Below, piece by piece: positions 53,580-63,235 of a stretch of DNA of 64,000 nt. Below the pieces are notes generated by a model. It was not told the origin of the DNA and made no database searches. It worked only from the letters and a program-made list of their open reading frames with translations. A program made the position numbers and the translations under genes. The stretch comes from Symbiodinium natans (lineage: Eukaryota; Sar; Dinophyceae; Suessiales; Symbiodiniaceae), in contig CAJNDS010002088.1 in assembly GCA_905221605.1 (NCBI GenBank), positions 124,001 to 188,000 on the forward strand, read 5' to 3'. How positions within the stretch are numbered: the first letter of the stretch is position 1; every line of letters begins with the position of its first letter.

Positions 53580-53637
53580 CTCCCAGCTGGAGAATCCAGG
53601 GCGCCTTCGCATCAGGTCCTGAGCCGCAACGAGATTC
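53580..53637 (-). CDS. PIKK exon E6 (FAT domain)
   Basis: Nineteen codons (NLVAAQDLMRRRPGFSSWE), acceptor CCCAG, donor GAG|GTTTGG. A palindromic element (family H) starts 14 bp to the right, so the upstream intron almost consists of that element next to the exon. Confidence 0.55.
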
Positions 53638-53650
53638 CTGGGCTGGTTTT

Positions 53651-53755
53651 AGCTCACTGGCCCAAAACACAAGGAAACAAAAGTTGAAACTTTCAGAATA
53701 AACTACCTTATAAGCAGCCCAAAAGTTGAAAAGTTGGGTTTTGAGCCAGTAAGTT
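53651..53755. mobile_element. Family H palindromic element
   Basis: Differs from the 24237 copy at only a few positions over about 105 bp; lies 14 bp from exon E6. Confidence 0.85.
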
Positions 53756-54647
53756 AGGGGGATTGGGGGTTTAGGGTTTGGGGATTTGGGGTTTAGGGTT
53801 TAGGGATAGGCTCAAGGTTTGGCGTTGAGGAAGCGTCGCGGTTTAGAGCTTTTCGGGCTTTGAGTTTAATTTAGGGTGGGGGGGGTGGGGGCCGCCTACT
53901 TTACGAACTATTTTGTCGGACTTGTGTATGTAGTATGCAACCGAACATCAAAACACTTGCAGACTTTTTGCACAAGTCAGGGCCCTTATGACTCCGCCTG
54001 TTGGGGCTCTTAGGGACAGGCAGGTCAAAAGCCGAAACGACAAACCGCAACAGAACCGCCTGATTTCATTCCCTCCAAGGCCCCTAAAAGGCCTAAACCC
54101 TAAGGGAGGCGGGTTCCTGAAAATTGGTACTTCGGGAACTTCAGGGAAGCTTAGGAAGTTAAACCCTAAAAGGCCTAAACCCTCAACCCTAACCCTACAC
54201 CCTAAACCCTAACCCTAAACCCTAAACCCTAAACCCTGAACCCTGAGCCTTGAATCCTAAACCCAAACGGTTGTTCACAAGCACAAGCAGGCCAGGGATG
54301 TCAAAAAGCTGGACTAGGGAGCGTTCTCGCGGTCACGTTGCGAGGCGCTACGTCGGAAGAGGTACAGGAGCTGTGCGAAGATTTGCTTGTAAAGATGCCT
54401 CAATATTCCCCACAAGGTAAAAAACGTTGTTCCCAACACATGCGGCTGAGATTTGCTTATAAAGAAGCGCCAATGTTCCCCAAAAAGTAGTTATACAATC
54501 AGAATACGCTGCTCCCAACATATGCGGGCTTGCTAGATTTTTAAGTCAACAATGCTCCTCGCCTTCTCGCCCGGTGCCCCAACCAAACCTGCAGAAAGTC
54601 CCGCTGAGTAAAATCCCCGGAGTGCCCGCGCCCGCACAGTGTCTCTG

Positions 54648-54798
54648 CTTGAAGGTTCATGGTACTTACTAACCAATTATAACTGTACTTATAACCCTAC
54701 TTATAATACCCCTAAAGGGCCTTATAGGGGTTATCCCAATTGTAAGTAGGGTTATAAGCCCAGTTATAAGTGGTTAGTAAGTACCATGAACCTTCAAG
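54648..54798. mobile_element. Family B element, complete
   Basis: Almost identical to the 4651 and 45736 copies over its full length. Confidence 0.85.
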
Positions 54799-55036
54799 TG
54801 GACCTATCCCAGAAGCGCCCTCCGCCAGAGAAGCCCACAGAGAGTACCGCCGAGTAGCCCTGGAGTGCCACCTGCAGCGAAGCCCCTCGTACCCTGAAAC
54901 CCCTCAAAACCCCAAAGCTGAAAGGGAACTAGGGGGTTCAAGGGTAGAAGGGCTTGAGGTTTAGGATTTGAACCCTAAACCTCAAACCCTAAACCCTAAA
55001 CCCTAAGCCCTAAGCCCTAAACCCTAAACTGCCGGC

Positions 55037-55143
55037 ACAAGCGTCCCTTTCTCGCGACAGCGGTGGCCCAAGTCCGCGTAAGCCCGGGCTTCGGCTTGGC
55101 TGTCGTTGCAGAGCCTGGAGACCTCAGTGGGGACTTCGGACCC
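55037..55143 (-). CDS. PIKK exon E5 (FAT domain)
   Basis: Thirty-five codons including AEARAYADLGHRCREKGTL, a TPR-like helical repeat. Acceptor CTTCAG, GC donor GT|GCCGGC. CCCTAAA repeats lie to the left and TTTAGGG repeats to the right. Confidence 0.7.
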
Positions 55144-55162
55144 CTGAAGTCCTGATCCCCAA

Positions 55163-55250
55163 GGGTTTAGGGTTTAGGGTTTAGGGTTTAGGGTTTAGGG
55201 TTTAGGGTTTAGGGTTTAGGGTTTAGGGTTTAGGGTTTAGGGTTTAGGGG
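55163..55250. repeat. TTTAGGG array meeting CCCTAAA head-on
   Basis: Twelve perfect TTTAGGG units, then GGGGCCC and three CCCTAAA units at 55251-55270: a perfect short inverted junction. Confidence 0.95.
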
Positions 55251-55488
55251 CCCTAAACCCTAAACCCTAAAGGCATCAAACTGGCTTGAAAACCCCGGAC
55301 ACCTCTGAAACTCAGAAGGCCTAACATCTGCAGTGAGAACCCGTCAACTCTTGGGGGATTTCGGGTTAAGTCTCTGAGAGTTAGAAGGTACATGTCCTTC
55401 ACCTCCATACTTCTTGCCAACCCTTGTTAAGCCCAACTCCTACATCCTAACTCGAAGCTCACACGAAAAACCCAAGCCCAATCTGCTG

Positions 55489-55662
55489 AGCCAGTACCCC
55501 AAGGCGCCTGTGTAGTACCCTTTTGGGATCGAAAACGAGAATCCCCGTAACTGACCCGAAAAGGTCCCTAAACCCTAAACCCTAAACCTTAAACCCTAAA
55601 CCCTAAACCCTAAACCCGAAAAGGTACTACACAGGAGCCTTTGGGTAAGCTGAGGGGTGGCT
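55489..55662. mobile_element. Family K palindrome split by telomere repeats
   Basis: CCAAGGCGCCTGTGTAGTAC left and GTACTACACAGGAGCCTTTG right; CCCTAAA repeats at about 55566-55616 lie between two copies of CCCGAAAAGGT. Confidence 0.75.
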
Positions 55663-55732
55663 TCCAAAATCTAGCCCTCAACCCGAAAGGCCCGGGTCTG
55701 AAAATGTTCCGGGGGGGTCTTAATGCCTTGAT

Positions 55733-55799
55733 TAGGGTTTAGGGTTTAGGGTTTAGGGTTTAGGGTTTAGGGTTTAGGGTTTAGGGTTTAGGGTTCAGG
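55733..55799. repeat. TTTAGGG array
   Basis: Nine perfect heptamers. Confidence 0.95.
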
Positions 55800-56080
55800 G
55801 CCTATAGTGGCCTATAATCGTTCTGAAGGAAGGTGCGTTCCTTCACGAACCCTAAACTCTGAACCCTAAACCCCAGAACATTAACTACAGGGTTCTTGAG
55901 GGGGGTTCATGAGGTGTAGGTACCTAGGGAACCTTAGGGAAGCTTAGTGAGCCTCAGGGAGTATTCGGGAACCCTAAACCGTAAACCCTAAACCCTAAAC
56001 CCGAAACCCTAAACCCCACCTGGGGTTACATACCCCTGCATTGAGCCCAATAATTTAAGGGTTGAGCTGCCCCTGCTCAC

Positions 56081-56142
56081 AGCTGTGCCAAGCTGAGCTG
56101 CCGCGACTTTGCCGAAGGCGCTGTCCACCCACGCCACGAAGC
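56081..56142 (-). CDS. PIKK exon E4 (FAT domain)
   Basis: Twenty codons (FVAWVDSAFGKVAAAQLGTA), acceptor CCCAG, donor GCT|GTGAGC. It reads as a TPR-like helix pair, as in the FAT domain, and joins E5 in phase 0. Confidence 0.65.
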
Positions 56143-56765
56143 CTGGGATTCAAGGTTGCAGGGCTTCTGGCGAAAAAAAACTCTGAAACAGGATTTCCGA
56201 ATTTAAGGGACCCCAAGCATAGACCCCAAAATAGGAAGATCCGCTTAAAGGGACCCCCAAAATATCCTTATTTTCGGAAACCCCCGCCCCAACACCCACA
56301 GATCCGATTATCCCTGAGAAAATCTATAGGTCTTAAACTCTCAAACACGGAGGTGCTTTTTTTCTGATTTAGCGGATACTCCTCAAACAAAGCTGTTCCT
56401 GGGCTCCTAAGGTACACAACCCCTTATGTAAAATCAAGTGAAAGAAAGCCGTTTTGATAGTCCATAGCTAAACTTCTCACTAAGGGTTCCTCCTAATTAG
56501 TCGTCTTTGAATACCTAAACCCTAAACCCTAAACCCTAAACCCTGAACCCTAAACCCTAAACCCTAAACCCTAAACCCTAAACCCTATACCCTAAACCCT
56601 AAACCCTAGACCGCATCCAGGCTCGCAGTGGCTCGCCCGAAGGGTTGTGGGTGCCAAGGGTAGTTGCATGGACCCTTAAAAGGGTGGCCAGGGGGGCTTG
56701 AGGGGGCTTGAGGGAGCTTGAGGGGGTTTAGGGTTTAGGGTTCAGGGTTTAGGGCTTAGAGTTTT

Positions 56766-56897
56766 TCATGGTCCCTTAACGTCCCTTAGTAAGCTTCAAC
56801 GAAAACCCTGTATATGCCCTGCAACACTCTGAAGCCCACACCCCAGAACCCTTAAAAGAATGTAAGGGGCCATATGAAGGGCCCACGAAACTACCCC
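56766..56897. mobile_element. Family D element
   Basis: CATGGTCCCTTAACGTCCCT left, GGGCCCACGAAACTACCCCC right. Confidence 0.65.
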
Positions 56898-56905
56898 CTA
56901 AACCC

Positions 56906-57010
56906 TACTTGGAAGCTCTTTTGACTTAGTAAGTCTACTGAATATCCCCTAGAATCCCCCCCATAACCCTCCTTACTTGACCCTGCTTAGTCAAAAAGCG
57001 CTTCCAAGTA
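56906..57010. mobile_element. Family F element, complete
   Basis: TACTTGGAAGCTCTTTTGAC left, AAAAAGCGCTTCCAAGTA right. Confidence 0.8.
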
Positions 57011-57160
57011 GACCCTCATGTCTTCATGGTGCAAAGAGAAGTGAAGGCTGCAACTTGGATCTTCCGGAATGGCGTGTGCATTCCTGAAATCCCATGGTCC
57101 ACTGGGAGGCTGACGCAATGATGGGCCCCGATTTGATACACAAAAACTCTACGAAAAGGC

Positions 57161-57270
57161 ACTTGGAGGTTACGGGTACTTATTCACCAATGATAGCTGT
57201 ACTTATAATTGTACTTATCACCATATTAGGGCACTTAAAGGGGCTTTTCGGTGGGATATGAACCTCCAAG
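57161..57270. mobile_element. Family B element, diverged
   Basis: ACTTGGAGGTTACGGGTACT left, GATATGAACCTCCAAG right. Confidence 0.7.
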
Positions 57271-57278
57271 CATACAGT

Positions 57279-57365
57279 AAACTCCAGAAAGTTGGACCAT
57301 GGTTTAAGGATGATTAGAGCCGGGATTCCTTTTGGGCTGGTCCAACTTTTTGGAGGTTACCGTAC
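57279..57365. mobile_element. Family L palindromic element
   Basis: GTAAACTCCAGAAAGTTGGA left, TCCAACTTTTTGGAGGTTAC right. A diverged relative lies at 172-265 (GTTCCAACTTTTTGGAGAGT). Confidence 0.7.
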
Positions 57366-57633
57366 CATATCCAGAGACCCCAGAGCCCAAAACTCAAGCT
57401 GGCATGGCCAGAGCACAGCGCGCAGAGGGCGACTGCATTCACGAACAGAAGCCTCTTGCCGCGATGATCACAAGATCTCCTACACCCTCAAGCCCTTAAA
57501 CCACTAAAACCCTGAACCCTAAACCCGAAACCCTAAATCCTAAACCCTTGAAGCCCTAACCCTTGAAACCCCAAACCCTGAACCCTACCTGCAGCCCGGT
57601 GCTAGGTAACTTGAACAAAGAAGGGCGAGGGGC

Positions 57634-57703
57634 GGTCATGGAGGATGCTCAAGGAGCGGGCCGAACGAGGCACCTCCTGGATCGCTCCGGTGGTATGGCA
57701 TGG
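57634..57703 (-). CDS. PIKK exon E3
   Basis: Twenty-three codons beginning PCHTTGAIQEVP, acceptor TTGAAG, GC donor GACC|GCCCCT. Phase 0 in and 1 out bridges E2 to E4. All three minus frames are fairly open here, so the frame was chosen by phase. Confidence 0.4.
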
Positions 57704-57724
57704 CTTCAAGGGATCTGGGCTGGT

Positions 57725-57838
57725 CTTTAGGGTTTAGGGTTTAGGGTTTAGGGTTTAGGGTTTAGGGTTTAGGGTTTAGGGTTTAGGGTTTAGGGTTTAG
57801 GGTTTAGGGTTTAGGGTTTAGGGTGCAGGGTGTAGGGG
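57725..57838. repeat. TTTAGGG array right of E3
   Basis: About 15 heptamers. Confidence 0.95.
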
Positions 57839-57864
57839 TTTGAAGCCCCTAAACCGTTAAACCC

Positions 57865-57975
57865 TACTTGGAGGTTCATGGTACTTGTAACGCAGCTAGA
57901 ATTGTACTTATAACCCACTTATACGCCCCCTAAGTGCCCTAACATGGTTGTAATTGGGTTAATTGGGGGATAACA
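57865..57975. mobile_element. Family B element, right end degenerate
   Basis: TACTTGGAGGTTCATGGTAC left end; the right arm fades after AATTGGGTTAATTGGGG. Confidence 0.65.
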
Positions 57976-58104
57976 AGCGCGACTCCCCCTTCTAAAAAAG
58001 GAACCAGGCTACTACCGAGCGTCCTGGTACCCAACCCAAAACCCCAAAGGCTAAACCCCCAAAACTTTAAACCCCCTAAACTCACCTACCCTCCTTCATT
58101 GACT

Positions 58105-61100
58105 CACCTCAAGCCGGCCTCAAGGCCAGCATCATGAGCGTGAGCAGCCAGCCCTCTCACCTCAAGCCAGCCTCACGGCCAGCATCATGAGCATCAGCCG
58201 CCAGCCCTCTCACCTCAAGCCAGCCTCACGGCCAGCATCATGAGCATCAGCCGCCAGCCCTCTTACCTCAAGCCGGCCTCACGGCCAGCATCATGAGCAT
58301 CAGCCGCCAGCCCTCTCACCTCAAGCCGGCCTCAAAGCCAGCATCATGAGCATCAGCCGCCAGCCCTCTCACCTCAAGCCGGCCTCAAGGCAAGTATCCT
58401 CTCAGCATCATGAGGATCAGCCGCGAGCCCTCTCACATCAAGCCGGCCTCAGGGCCAGCATCATGAGCATCAGCCGCCAGCCCTCTCACCTCAAGCCGGC
58501 CATAGCCGGCCTCAAGGCCAGCATCATGAGCGTGAGCAGCCAGCCCTCTCACCTCAAGCCAGCCTCACGGCCAGCATCATGAGCATCAGCCGCCAGCCCT
58601 CTCACCTCAAGCCAGCCTCACGGCCAGCATCATGAGCATCAGCCGCCAGCCCTCTCACCTCAAGCCGGCCTCACGGCCAGCATCATGAGCATCAGCCGCC
58701 AGCCCTCTCACCTCAAGCCGGCCTCAAGGCCAGCATCATGAGCATCAGCCGCCAGCCCTCTCACCTCAAGCCGGCCTCACGGCCAGCATCATGAGCATCA
58801 GCCGCCAGCCCTCTCACCTCAAGCCGGCCTCAAGGCCAGCATCATGAGCATCAGCCGCCAGCCCTCTCACCTCAAGCCGGCCTCAAGGCCAGTATCCTCT
58901 CAGCTTCATGAGGATCAGCCGCGAGCCCTCTCACATCAAGCCGGCCTCAGGGCCAGCATCATGAGCATCAGCCGCCAGCCCTCTCACCTCAAGCCGGCCA
59001 TAGCCGGCCTCAAGGCCAGCATCATGAGCGTGAGCAGCCCATGGCCAGCATCATGAGCATCAGCCGCCAGCCCTCTCACCTCAAGCCAGCCTCAAGGCCA
59101 GCATCATGAGCATGAGCCGCCAGCCCTCTCACCTCAAGCCGGCCTTAAGGCCAGTATCCTCTCAGCATCATGAGGATCAGCCGCGAGCCCTCTCACATCA
59201 AGCCAGCATCATGAGCATCAGCCGCCAGCCCTCTCACCTCAAGCCGGCCTCAAGGCCAGCATCATGAGCATCAGCCGCCAGCCCTCTCACCTCAAGCCAG
59301 CCTCACGGCCAGCATCATGAGCATCAGCCGCCAGCCCTCTCACCTCAAGCCGGCCTCAAGGCCAGCATCATGAGCATCAGCCGCCAGCCCTCTCACCTCA
59401 AGCCGGCCTCAAGGCCAGTATCCTCTCAGCATCATGAGGATTAGCCGCGAGCCCTCTCACATCAAGCCGGCCTCAGGGCCAGCATCATGAGCATCAGCCG
59501 CCAGCCCTCTCACCTCAAGCCGGCCATAGCCGGCCTCAAGGCCAGCATCATGAGCGTGAGCAGCCCATGGCCAGCATCATGAGCATCAGCCGCCAGCCCT
59601 CTCACCTCAAGCCAGCCTCAAGGCCAGCATCATGAGCATCAGCCGCCAGCCCTCTCACCTCAAGCCGGCCTCAAGGCCAGCATCATGAGCATCAGCCGCC
59701 AGCCCTCTCACCTCAAGCCGGCCTCAAGGCCAGTATCCTCTCAGCTTCATGAGGATCAGCCGCGAGCCCTCTCACATCAAGCTGGCCTCAGGGCCGGCAT
59801 CATGAGCATCAGCCGCCAGCCCTCTCACCTCAAGCCGGCCATAGCCGGCCTCAAGGCCAGCATCATGAGCATGAGCAGCCCATGGCCAGCATCATGAGCA
59901 TCAGCCGCCAGCCCTCTCACCTCAAGCCAGCCTCAAGGCCAGCATCATGAGCATGAGCCGCCAGCCCTCTCACCTCAAGCCGGCCTCAAGGCCAGCCTCA
60001 AGGCCAGCATCATGAGCATGAGCCGCCAGCCCTCTCACCTCAAGCCGGCCTCAAGGCCAGTATCCTCTCAGCATCATGAGGATCAGCCGCGAGCCCTCTC
60101 ACATCAAGCCGGCCTCAGGGCCAGCATCATGAGCATCAGCCGCCAGCCCTCTCACCTCAAGCCGGCCTCAAGGCCAGCATCATGAGCATCAGCCGCCAGC
60201 CCTCTCACCTCAAGCCGGCCTCAAGGCCAGCATCATGAGCATCAGCCGCCAGCCCTCTCACCTCAAGCCAGCCTCACGACCAGCATCATGAGCATCAGCC
60301 GCCAGCCCTCTCACCTCAAGCCGGCCTCAAGGCCAGCATCATGAGCATCAGCCGCCAGCCCTCTCACCTCAAGCCGGCCTCAAGGCCAGTATCCTCTCAG
60401 CATCATGAAGATCAGCCGCGAGCCCTCTCACATCAAGCCGGCCTCAGGGAAAGCATCATGAGCATCAGCCGCCAGCCCTCTCACCTCAAGCCGGCCATAG
60501 CCGGCCTCAAGGCCAGCATCATGAGCGTGAGCAGCCCATGGCCAGCATCATGAGCATCAGCCGCCAGCCCTCTCACCTCAAGCCAGCCTCAAGGCCAGCA
60601 TCATGAGCATGAGCCGCCAGCCCTCTCACCTCAAGCCGGCCTCAAGGCCAGTATCCTCTCAGCATCATGAGGATCAGCCGCGAGCCCTCTCACATCAAGC
60701 CGGCCTCAGGGCCAGCATCATGAGCATCAGCCGCCAGCCCTCTCACCTCAAGCCGGCCTCAAGGCCAGTATCCTCTCAGCATCATGAGGATCAGCCGCGA
60801 GCCCTCTCACATCAAGCCGGCCTCAGGGCCAGCATCATGAGCATCAGCCGCCAGCCCTCTCACCTCAAGCCGGCCTCAAGGCCAGTATCCTCTCAGCATC
60901 ATGAGCATCAGCCGCCAGCCCTCTCATCTCAGGCCAGCCTCACGGCCAGCATCATGAGCATCAGCCGCCAGCCCTCTCACCTCAAGCCGGCCGCAAGGCC
61001 AGCATCATGAGCATCAGCCGCCAGCCCTCTCACCTCAAGCCGGCTTCAAGGCCAAGATCATGAGCATCAGCCGCGAGCACCTCAAGCCGGCCTCAAGGCC

Positions 61101-61330
61101 AGCATCATGAGCATCAGCCGCCAGCCCTCTCACCTCAAGCCGGCCTGAACTCTCATCTCAAGCCGGCCTCAAGGCCAGCATCATGAGCATCAGCCGCCCT
61201 CTCACCTCAAGCGCATCATGAGCATCAGCCGCGAGCACTCTCACCTCAAGCCGGCCTGAAGGCCAGCATCATGAGCATCAACCTCGAGGCCTCTTACTTC
61301 AAGCCTCATGTCCATCATCATGAGGATCAG
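58105..61330. repeat. 53-bp satellite array with higher-order structure (3.2 kb)
   Basis: About 60 head-to-tail units based on CATCATGAGCATCAGCCGCC followed by CCTCTCACCTCAAGCCGGCC. Normal spacing is 53 bp. A variant about 64 bp long carries TATCCTCTCAG and ATGAGGATCAGCCGCGAG, and recurs near 58397, 58893, 59154, 59419, 59731, 60060, 60387, 60651, 60768 and 60884. Other variants contain CCATAGCCGG or AGCAGCCCATGG. Because 53 is not a multiple of three, the short MSISRQPSHLKP frames here close after one or two units, so the array is not a protein repeat. It lies in the intron between E2 and E3. Confidence 0.95.
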
Positions 61331-61876
61331 TCGTGAGCCCCGAACCCCTGATTCACCCACCCAAACCCTTGATTCGCCCACCTAAAGTCCCAGACACCCA
61401 GTGTCTATACCGAGCCCTAAGCCACCCTACCTGACCCCACCCACAAGACCATGTTGGGTGGGTGGAGCAGGGGCTTGGTAGGTGACACGGGGCCAGAGCC
61501 AGGAAGTTCTAATCCTGGGTTTAGGGTTTAGGGTTTAGGGTTTAGGGTTTAGGGTTTAGGGCTTTTAGGGTTTAGGGTTTACAGTTTAGAGTTTAGAGTT
61601 TAGAGTTTAGAGTTGTTGATGTTCAGGTGGCTGATGAAGCATGTGCTTCGAACATCCCCAACCCCCCAAAACTAATGGCGTTGCTGGATACTCTGTGAGA
61701 TCTGTTGGGATACCTAACACATCCACACCGAGGTGCGGGCAGAAAAACATGTCTCAACCCTAAACCATAAACCCTTTAAGCAACAGGGTCCCCCACCTCC
61801 CCTGCGCTTGGAGCCACCCTAAACCCTGTAAATTCTAAACCCTCACCCGAAACCCCGCCCCTAGAGCATCACTCAC

Positions 61877-61922
61877 CCTGGCCGCCTCGGGGGCATCCAG
61901 GAATGCTTCAAGACCGTGGAGC
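61877..61922 (-). CDS. PIKK exon E2
   Basis: Fifteen codons (LHGLEAFLDAPEAAR) between acceptor GCGAG and a textbook donor AGG|GTGAGT. The helical composition suits the FAT/HEAT part. The 3.2-kb satellite array lies in the intron that follows. Confidence 0.6.
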
Positions 61923-62267
61923 CTCGCGAAGGAGGGTCTAGGGTTTAGGGTTTAAAGAGTTTTTTGGAGTTTTTTCGGGTGGTTTGGGTGGTTTGCGGGG
62001 TTTGGGGGTTTAGGGCTAGGGGTTAGGGGGTTTGTTCAGGACTGCAAGTTGCAAGTTGGACGAGGTTGGTGCTGATTGAGAAATTCTGGTTCAGGGCCTT
62101 CGGGTCTTTAACACACTCCAGTGACTCTTGGGCTTAGGGAAGAGGGGAGGGTTCAAGGTTCAGGGCTGAGGGCTGAGGGACAACTAAGAAGGAACATACC
62201 ATGTTCAGGATCCCTACACAATTTAGGGTATCTTTACCTGGACCCTCAAGCCCTGTTTGGAAGCTTA

Positions 62268-62375
62268 GATGGCCCTCCACAATCGGGCCAAAGCTGCTCT
62301 GCGCACCTCACGAAGCTTTCGAGCTTGTTCCGAAACCTAACCTTCACAGCACCTATGCCCTATCACAGCAAACCC
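62268..62375 (+). repeat. Dispersed segment, copy 2
   Basis: Partner of 35166-35275. Open in frames on both strands in both copies; not an exon of the kinase chain. Confidence 0.8.
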
Positions 62376-62422
62376 TAAACCCTAAACCCTAAACCCTAAA
62401 CCCTAGACCCTAAACCCTAAAC

Positions 62423-62465
62423 AATGGCTGGCAGCTGAAAGACCCCTCGATCAAGCTGTTGAAGA
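62423..62465 (-). CDS. PIKK exon E1 (FAT-region side)
   Basis: Thirteen codons (FNSLIEGSFSCQP) between acceptor CTCAG and donor TT|GTTTAGGG, so the intron starts exactly on a telomere-type repeat. Phase 2 out matches E2. It was placed by phase and composition only; the next exon upstream was not identified. Confidence 0.45.
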
Positions 62466-62736
62466 CTGAGCGGCAATGGTAGAGCGGACACGGTCTCGTG
62501 CCGGGCGCGCGCAGCGAGCAGTGGGAGCCTGGCATTCCGAAGCTTGGCAGGGTTTGCGGTTTAAGCTTTCAAGCTGGGGCCGTATATATGTAGGTAGAGC
62601 CATGAAGACCTCAAATTGGTTTGTAAGTCTCCGCTATCCTAACTTCGGTTACAGGCCTAAAAACCCAAAAACCTAGACCCTAACCCTAAGCCCAAATCCT
62701 AGCGGCTAGATGTTCCTCAAGTATAGGTAGTAGACG

Positions 62737-63066
62737 TCATGCAGGGGCCCCCTCCTTGTCGGGGTTTGGGGTATCTAGGGGTTCGTGAATCGCCCTCAAT
62801 TGGGTGTCCACTGCTATGATCTGGTCTGTCTGCTTCCCTTGTCGGTTGCCTACGTCAGGAGTGTAGGCAGCTTCGCAGACCACAGAAATTGCTTGCAAGA
62901 ATCCTCTGTCAGGAGGGCTGCGAAGTTCGAGCACAGAAAACGGAGCGTGAAAAAATCGACTCAATCGCTCGTTCTGAGGCGTGAAGGTAGGTGCCTGATA
63001 CAGCCACCGTTTCATTGTGCTCCGTGCACCAGCTACAGCTGGGCTGGATGCGAGGATCGCCGTCAT
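62737..63066 (-). CDS. Hypothetical coding-like ORF, possible upstream exon
   Basis: 109 codons, free of telomere-type repeats, including LSRFFHAPFSVLELRSPPDR and DQIIAVDTQLRAIHEPLD. It could be a longer exon upstream of E1, but no donor giving E1's phase was found. Plus-strand ORFs overlap. Confidence 0.35.
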   Translation of the reverse strand: MTAILASSPAVAGARSTMKRWLYQAPTFTPQNERLSRFFHAPFSVLELRSPPDRGFLQAISVVCEAAYTPDVGNRQGKQTDQIIAVDTQLRAIHEPLDTPNPDKEGAPA

Positions 63067-63104
63067 CGCTTCCAGGTGTGTCCCATGAAATCCTGTGGCT
63101 ACCT

Positions 63105-63234
63105 CGGACCCTTAAGGTTGTACACTTAGGTTTTAGGGGCCCCCTTTTTAAGGATCCCTTGGCGGATAGAAGGGCCATATTCGGAGTATATTAAGGGGAA
63201 TCATTGGGGGTACAACCTTAGGGGTCCGAGTCTT
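63105..63234. mobile_element. Family J element
   Basis: CGGACCCTTAAGGTTGTACA left, TACAACCTTAGGGGTCCGAG right. Confidence 0.75.
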
Positions 63235-63235
63235 C

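Larger units (their letters stand above)
39..62465 (-). other. PIKK-family protein kinase gene, DNA-PKcs-like (partial, 41 exons)
   Basis: This is the span of a split gene read right to left; both ends run off the window. Forty-one short exons (29-123 nt, about 2.7 kb in total) join in one open frame with matching phases. In order they show FAT-domain helical repeats (E4-E24), a linker, a degenerate form of the EIPGQY motif (E34), VMAS...PKRL (E36), GSDEYEH (E37), DVRLDERVEQLF (E38) and RTYSVVPL...EWV (E39). These are hallmarks of the PIKK N-lobe. PIKKs (ATM, ATR, TOR, SMG1, DNA-PKcs) are serine/threonine kinases of DNA-damage and growth signalling. The spacing PKRL-3-GSDEYEHP-FEV and the RTYSVVP wording fit DNA-PKcs, a nuclear kinase of DNA end joining, better than TOR or ATM, but TOR is not excluded. 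The catalytic loop, DFG and FATC would lie left of base 1. The lysine expected in the ATP site reads arginine. Family call firm, subfamily moderate. Confidence 0.88.

Noticed and set aside
58346-61010. Repeated MSISRQPSHLKP ORFs
   Set aside because: The unit is 53 bp, so the frame shifts every unit and stops recur. Satellite, not a protein repeat.
58105-61330. CRISPR array
   Set aside because: Units are contiguous with no unique spacers, in a eukaryotic intron context.
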